From assembly GCA_046330225.1 (NCBI GenBank), contig JAXLTD010000001.1, positions 124,001 to 188,000 on the forward strand: DNA of 64,000 nt. Direction: 5' to 3'. Each line of letters opens with the position of its first letter. The first letter of the stretch is position 1. Made by a program: the position numbers and the translations under genes. Positions 63,706-64,000 of this stretch are shown here, piece after piece. Below the pieces are notes generated by a model that saw only the letters and a program-made list of their open reading frames with translations, had not been told where the DNA came from and ran no database searches. Source of the stretch: CANJIV01 sp046330225. Lineage in GTDB: Bacteria; Actinomycetota; Thermoleophilia; Solirubrobacterales; Solirubrobacteraceae.

Positions 63706-64000
63706 CCGCGGTGCAGGCCGTCCGCACGACCGGGATCTACTGCCTGCCGTCCTGCGGGGCGCGGCCGCTCCCCGAGAACGTCGCGGCGCTCCCGTCGGCC
63801 GCGGCGGCGCGTGCCGCCGGCTACCGGGCGTGCCGGCGCTGCCGCCCGGACGCGGCGCTGCCGGAGGCGGAGCCGGCGGGGCGTGCACGCGCGACGGTTG
63901 CCCTCGTCGTCCGGCGTCCCTTCGACGGGGCAGGGCTGCTCGCGTTCCTTGGCGCCCGCGCGGTCCCCGGGGTCGAGGCGGTCGCGGGGAGCCGCTACCG
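63702..64000 (+). CDS. Ada zinc domain fused to an AlkA-type glycosylase (partial)
   Basis: The first 99 residues are seen; the gene runs off the window. Residues 8-50 are the Ada methylphosphotriester-acceptor zinc domain with Cys14, Cys18, Cys44 and Cys47 (GIYCLPSCGAR, ACRRCRPD). From about residue 64 the AlkA N-terminal domain begins (ATVALVVRRPFDGAGLLAFL). The AraC-type helix-turn-helix that normally separates the two is absent. ATG overlaps the previous stop (ATGA), so synthesis is coupled to the methyltransferase. Confidence 0.88.
   Translation, partial: MTAVQAVRTTGIYCLPSCGARPLPENVAALPSAAAARAAGYRACRRCRPDAALPEAEPAGRARATVALVVRRPFDGAGLLAFLGARAVPGVEAVAGSRY

Overview
The window is 64 kb of very GC-rich DNA, densely coded on both strands with short intergenic gaps. 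Gene content suggests an actinobacterium of the Thermoleophilia/Solirubrobacterales type (Conexibacter, Solirubrobacter and relatives): CsrA in an otherwise actinobacterial setting, many secreted proteins with short alanine-rich signal peptides, FurA-KatG, ECF sigma factors, an F420-type nitroreductase-like protein, and leaderless promoters throughout. This placement is inference from content and composition; no rRNA or core phylogenetic marker is present. I saw no insertion sequence, integrase, prophage block or CRISPR array.

Layout. 0-7 kb: division protein FtsB/DivIC, acetyltransferase, CsrA, secreted thermonuclease, aldolase-like protein, carboxylate-amine ligase and a catalytically dead rhomboid. 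7-12 kb: selD, a translationally coupled UlaG-type hydrolase/AsnC-domain/lipoprotein operon, CsaA, and an ECF sigma factor with a built-in zinc anti-sigma domain. 12-20 kb: tRNA-Leu(UAA), a YggU-type protein, a propeller/phosphoesterase, a YCII (DGPF)-ECF42 pair, a HAMP adenylate cyclase and a ThDP enzyme. 20-29 kb: Ppx/GppA, YtoQ, a two-domain copper protein, HdeD-Kup, hydroxyacid dehydrogenase with L,D-transpeptidase, CBS protein, DUF4188 and DUF1330.

29-34 kb is the most disturbed part. Two diverged copies of a unit (secreted collagen/decapeptide-repeat gene plus initiator tRNA-Met plus terminator) flank a decayed, 5'-truncated MFS transporter. The first copy carries several one- or two-base indels, and a third copy of the terminator tail lies after an M23 peptidase. 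34-43 kb: DHFR-like reductase, katG-furA, two TolB-like secreted proteins, a DUF2252 gene with an in-frame amber codon, a third decapeptide-repeat protein and dodecin. 43-48 kb: acyl-CoA dehydrogenase, SDR, cytochrome P450 and its probable TetR repressor, with matching heptamer operators. 48-58 kb: beta-lactamase-like esterase, glycosyltransferase and phosphodiester glycosidase, CspA, hydrolases, fatty acid desaturase, GH9 glucanase and HAD phosphatase. 58-64 kb: DDN-type protein, lipoprotein, molybdopterin oxidoreductase, SnoaL-like and VOC proteins, and a DNA alkylation repair pair that runs off the end.

A genome-wide style feature is clear: at least 24 genes have a TAnnnT hexamer ending 6-10 bases before the start codon, which is the signature of leaderless transcripts and was used here to settle many start codons.
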